7,784 bases of DNA from Bacteroidales bacterium. GTDB lineage: Bacteria > Bacteroidota > Bacteroidia > Bacteroidales > UBA7960. The position numbers and the translations under genes are program-made. The stretch is taken from NCBI GenBank assembly GCA_007120675.1, contig SKNE01000101.1, positions 1-7,784 on the forward strand, read 5' to 3'. Positions within the stretch are counted from its first letter, which is position 1, and each line of letters starts with the position of its first letter. Below the pieces are notes generated by a model that saw only the letters and a list, made by a program, of their open reading frames with translations, did not search any database and was not told the DNA's origin. This document shows, one piece after another, positions 4,849 through 7,784 of the stretch.

Positions 4849-7784
4849 ATGAAGAGAATGCTTTTACTGTTTTCCTTTTGCACGCTAATTTTATTGTCCG
4901 GCCTGCTGGCAAACCCGGTACCAGCCTATGCCCAGGACGAAACAGCCATCGACTGGGCCTATTATGAAGAAAAGGGGTTACAGCCCCTGGAAGCCCGGAG
5001 CCTGGTGAACGAGGGGGGGGAGTCGATCCTGGACTTCATCCCGGCCACCGGACTGCTCCTGATACCCGAGAGCAGCAACGAAAAGGTGATGGCCTTCGAC
5101 CCGCAGGATGGCTCCCTGGTGGACGAATTCTTTTTCCCCGGGGATAGCGACAACCTGACCACCCCCATACAGATACGGTGGAACTTCTTCGGAACCAGCT
5201 TCCTGATATCTGACCAGCTGATGCGGCTGGTGCAACAGTTCGACACCGACGGCAATTTCGAGCAAACCTTTGCCCCCATCGGCGGAGAAAACTCAGACAT
5301 CCTGAACAACATCCGGGGCACCTACATGAAGCCCAACGGAAACCTGCTGGTCACGGTGGCCGGGGGAGGCAATGCCAACTCTGTGGCCATGTTCGACACC
5401 GACGGGGAGTACCTGGGCAACTTCATTGACAACAACGTCGGCGGCCTCAACGGTCCCTGGTCCATCGCACACCGCCAGGCCTTCAACGATTACCTGGTCA
5501 CTGCCAGCGGCTCCAACGCCGTACACCGCTATGATGCCGACGGCGACTTCATCGAGCTGTTCGCCACCGGGCTGAACTTTCCACAACAGATTACAGAGCT
5601 CAACAACGGGAACCTCCTGGTGGCCACCTTCTCCGCCCCCGCCGGGGTGTATGAGTTTGACAGCGATGGCAACCAGGTGGGCTATTATGGTGTGATGACC
5701 GGCCTGCGCGGCGTGTATGAGCTGGGTAACGAAAACATCATTGTGACCAACAGCAGCGGGGTTCACATCATCAACCGCAACAACCAGCTTGTGGAGACCG
5801 TCATCGGCGGCCAGGCAAGGCACATCACCTTTGTACAGCCCATGGACATGGACTTCTTCGAACTCAACCTGGAGATGCAGCCCGAAGACGCCGGCACCCT
5901 CCTGGGAGCGGGCACCTACCCGGAAGACTTCATGGTGAGCATCCATGCCATCCCCAACCTGTATCACGAATTTGTCAACTGGACCGACAGCGACGGCGTG
6001 GAGGTGAGCAGCGAAGCCAGCTTCCAGTTCCTGATGCCAGCCGAAGACGTGACCCTGACGGCCCACTTCAATGAGCTGGACACCTACACGGCCCATTTTA
6101 CAGTGGCCGAAGACTCGGCCGATGAAGACCCCGTCGAGGGGGCCACCATCGCCATCGAAGGGTTCGACGACCTGGTGACTGACACCGGCGGGGAGGCCAG
6201 CATCGAGCTGCCCGTGGGCAGCTACACCGCCCACATCACCAAGCAGGGCTATGTGAGCGAAGAGGTGGCCTTCAGCATCACCGATGGCGACATACAAATC
6301 GACGTCCACCTGGTGGATGTGATCCTGGCACCGGCCAACCTGGAGGTGATCACCGAAGACATGCCCGTTGGGGAGGCGCTCTTCACCTGGACAGATCCTG
6401 CCGACATCCACGAATTCCGCTACGACGACGGGGTGGTGGACGGACAGCTGGGATTCCAGGGCACATGGAACAGCGTCATGGGTGCCGTGCACTTCAACGA
6501 CGCCATCCTGGAGGAGATGACCTGGTACCTCACCAGCGAGGGCGGTCCCCACAGCACCGTCAAGGTATGGGTGCTGGGACTGGATGCCAACGGACTACCC
6601 GATCGCAACAACATCGTATACACCTCCGAAAACGTGCCCAATACTGACAACCAGTGGAACACCTACGTATTTCCCATTCCCATTGAAATGTCCGATGGCT
6701 TTTTCATCGGACTCAGTTACAATGGCTTCCTTGGACTGGCCACGGACGATGGCGTGGGTGAGCCGTGGGACTTCGTTCCCGGTACCCAGTTTGGCGTATT
6801 TAACATCACCGACCCCACCTCCGAGTTCACTGACATCAGCTTCTGGGGCTTTGAGGTGAACTTCCTGCTCAGGGCCTATGGATTGAACTTTGGAGAGGTG
6901 GGTCGCGGCACCCACGCCGGTGGCAGCCCGCAGGGACCCGCTCCCCAGCTGATCCCGATGGACAAGCCGGTGGAGGCAGGCTCGCCAAAGCCTGTACAGG
7001 ATGGCAATAAAGCCTTCCTGGGATTCAATGTTTACCTGAACGATAACCTGGTGGCCGAAGAGATCCACGAAACGGAGTACCACTTCACCGACCTACCCCC
7101 GGGTGATCATACCGCGGGCGTCCAGACAGCCTACACCACCGGATCCTCCGACATCGTGACCATCGACTTCCACCTGGAAGGGGGCCATGAAGTGGTCTTC
7201 TTTGTGGACATTACCGACGCCGTTTTGCAAGGACAACTGCAGGGCTTTGATGTGGAGGAAGACCACATACTGATCACCGGCAGCATGCTTGGCTGGGCCG
7301 AGCCGGGTGCGGAAGAGACCGTCATGGAGCTTTACAGCACCGATCCCTACGTCTACACCATGTCGCTGGTACTTGCCCCCGGCCCCTACGAATACAAATA
7401 CTTCTCAGACTTCATCGGGGAAGGCTGGGACGGCGGCGAATGGCCCGGCGATCCCAACAGGACGATAGAGGTGACGGACGACATGGTGGTGCATGACATC
7501 TTTGAAGTCGGGGACCCCAACTTCCAGGCAGTCACTTTCCACGTGGACCTCACAAGGGCCATACAGTTCGGACTGCTGGAAGGCTTCGACCCCGAAGTGC
7601 ATCACATCCTGATCACCGGCGACATGGTGGGATGGGCCGAGCCCGGCAGCGATCCCGACAACCAGGTGATGGAATGGCTCACGGCCGACCCCATGGTCTT
7701 CGGCATCACCCACCACCTGGCGGAAGGCACCTATGAGTACAAGTACTTCAGCGACCTGCTGGGCGATGGATGGGACGGCGGCGA
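4849..7784 (+). CDS. Large secreted multidomain protein (beta-propeller, InlB-like repeat, jelly-roll-like and tandem C-terminal domains), 3' end truncated
   Basis: From the ATG at 4849 the frame stays open for 978 codons to the window edge. Residues 1-28 form a Sec signal peptide: MKRM, a hydrophobic stretch, then AYA with likely cleavage before Q29; no lipobox is seen. Residues about 45-330 contain about six repeats of the type GNLLVT..V.MFDTDGE, typical of NHL-like beta-propellers. Residues 337-407 (GAGTYPEDF to FVNWTDSDG to MPAEDVTLTAHF) fit a divergent InlB B-repeat. Residues 412-488 (VEGATIAIEG, LPVGSYTAHITKQGY) fit a carboxypeptidase-regulatory-like domain. Residues about 505-680 (FRYDDGVVDGQLGF, MTWYLTSEGGPHSTV) look like a Bacteroidota jelly-roll-like adhesin domain. 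Residues 719-777 (GFNVYLNDNLV) are FN3-like. Two tandem domains begin at 782 and 895. No catalytic site is recognised. A surface or secreted adhesion or polymer-binding role is inference. A C-terminal type IX secretion signal may exist beyond the window. An ATG at 4844 hits a stop after one codon and was discarded. Confidence 0.85.
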   Translation, partial: MKRMLLLFSFCTLILLSGLLANPVPAYAQDETAIDWAYYEEKGLQPLEARSLVNEGGESILDFIPATGLLLIPESSNEKVMAFDPQDGSLVDEFFFPGDSDNLTTPIQIRWNFFGTSFLISDQLMRLVQQFDTDGNFEQTFAPIGGENSDILNNIRGTYMKPNGNLLVTVAGGGNANSVAMFDTDGEYLGNFIDNNVGGLNGPWSIAHRQAFNDYLVTASGSNAVHRYDADGDFIELFATGLNFPQQITELNNGNLLVATFSAPAGVYEFDSDGNQVGYYGVMTGLRGVYELGNENIIVTNSSGVHIINRNNQLVETVIGGQARHITFVQPMDMDFFELNLEMQPEDAGTLLGAGTYPEDFMVSIHAIPNLYHEFVNWTDSDGVEVSSEASFQFLMPAEDVTLTAHFNELDTYTAHFTVAEDSADEDPVEGATIAIEGFDDLVTDTGGEASIELPVGSYTAHITKQGYVSEEVAFSITDGDIQIDVHLVDVILAPANLEVITEDMPVGEALFTWTDPADIHEFRYDDGVVDGQLGFQGTWNSVMGAVHFNDAILEEMTWYLTSEGGPHSTVKVWVLGLDANGLPDRNNIVYTSENVPNTDNQWNTYVFPIPIEMSDGFFIGLSYNGFLGLATDDGVGEPWDFVPGTQFGVFNITDPTSEFTDISFWGFEVNFLLRAYGLNFGEVGRGTHAGGSPQGPAPQLIPMDKPVEAGSPKPVQDGNKAFLGFNVYLNDNLVAEEIHETEYHFTDLPPGDHTAGVQTAYTTGSSDIVTIDFHLEGGHEVVFFVDITDAVLQGQLQGFDVEEDHILITGSMLGWAEPGAEETVMELYSTDPYVYTMSLVLAPGPYEYKYFSDFIGEGWDGGEWPGDPNRTIEVTDDMVVHDIFEVGDPNFQAVTFHVDLTRAIQFGLLEGFDPEVHHILITGDMVGWAEPGSDPDNQVMEWLTADPMVFGITHHLAEGTYEYKYFSDLLGDGWDGG
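7192..7784 (+). repeat. Tandem domain repeat of about 113 residues at the truncated end of the secreted protein
   Basis: Copy A is residues 782-894 (7192-7530). Copy B starts at residue 895 (7531) and is cut by the window. Shared blocks are V.F.VD.T.A, HILITG.M.GWAEPG, YEYKYFSD and G.GWDGG. A 2-residue insertion in copy B (EPGSDPDNQVME against EPGAEETVME) shifts the later blocks from 113 to 115 residues apart. The short beta-strand pattern and conserved Trp residues resemble starch-binding or E-set folds of Bacteroidota surface proteins. Carbohydrate binding is inference only. Confidence 0.8.

Noticed and set aside
1592..4912. A 1106-residue open frame on the minus strand, antisense to dnaE
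   Set aside because: It mirrors a GC-rich gene with strong third-position G/C, which removes stops from one antisense frame. Its translation has no recognisable domains, while the plus strand encodes a complete DnaE with all key motifs.
5293..6552. A 419-residue minus-strand open frame opposite the secreted-protein gene
   Set aside because: It is again an antisense shadow: the plus strand carries a signal peptide and recognisable domains in a continuous frame, and the minus-strand peptide looks like no known family.

Overview
The window looks like a chromosomal segment from a GC-rich member of the Bacteroidota, probably a Bacteroidales-type lineage. Four things suggest this. The partial regulator at the left edge resembles the Bacteroidota XRE/S24 (LexA-like) family. 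Genes lack Shine-Dalgarno sequences at usable spacing. A TAnnTTTG-type promoter box is present. The right-hand gene encodes a large secreted multidomain protein of the kind Bacteroidota export. No genus can be assigned from the sequence alone.

Left part (1-4747) is a translesion/mutagenesis cassette. A minus-strand helix-turn-helix regulator (start at 165, cut by the window edge) is transcribed away from two plus-strand polymerase genes: a Y-family DNA polymerase (264-1688, dinB type) and a short DNA polymerase III alpha subunit (about 1739-4747, second-copy dnaE type). The AT-rich divergent spacer (166-263) holds two copies of one inverted repeat, TTGATTA-N5-TAATCA, 23 bp apart, which are strong candidate operators. 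The arrangement is consistent with one switch controlling the regulator and both polymerases, functionally comparable to ImuB/DnaE2 cassettes of other bacteria. Here, however, the Y-family member keeps its catalytic residues and no imuA is seen.

The most unusual item is an in-frame 36-bp minisatellite (318-533). It adds a low-complexity tail of about 90 residues, with six 12-residue repeats, to the N-terminus of the Y-family polymerase. There is no alternative in-frame ATG, GTG or TTG between the repeats and the first catalytic motif.

Right part (4748-7784): after a 101-bp spacer with a possible weak promoter and an AT hairpin, a long open frame starts at 4849 and runs off the window (978 codons seen). 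It encodes a Sec-exported protein with a beta-propeller-like N-terminal half, a divergent InlB-type repeat, a carboxypeptidase-regulatory-like domain, a jelly-roll-like domain, an FN3-like segment, and two tandem domains of about 113 residues at the truncated end. It is probably unrelated in function to the polymerase cassette.

No tRNA, rRNA, CRISPR array, insertion sequence or attachment site was recognised. No system that is clearly new to biology can be claimed; the cassette type is recognisable, while the polymerase tail and the operator pair deserve follow-up.
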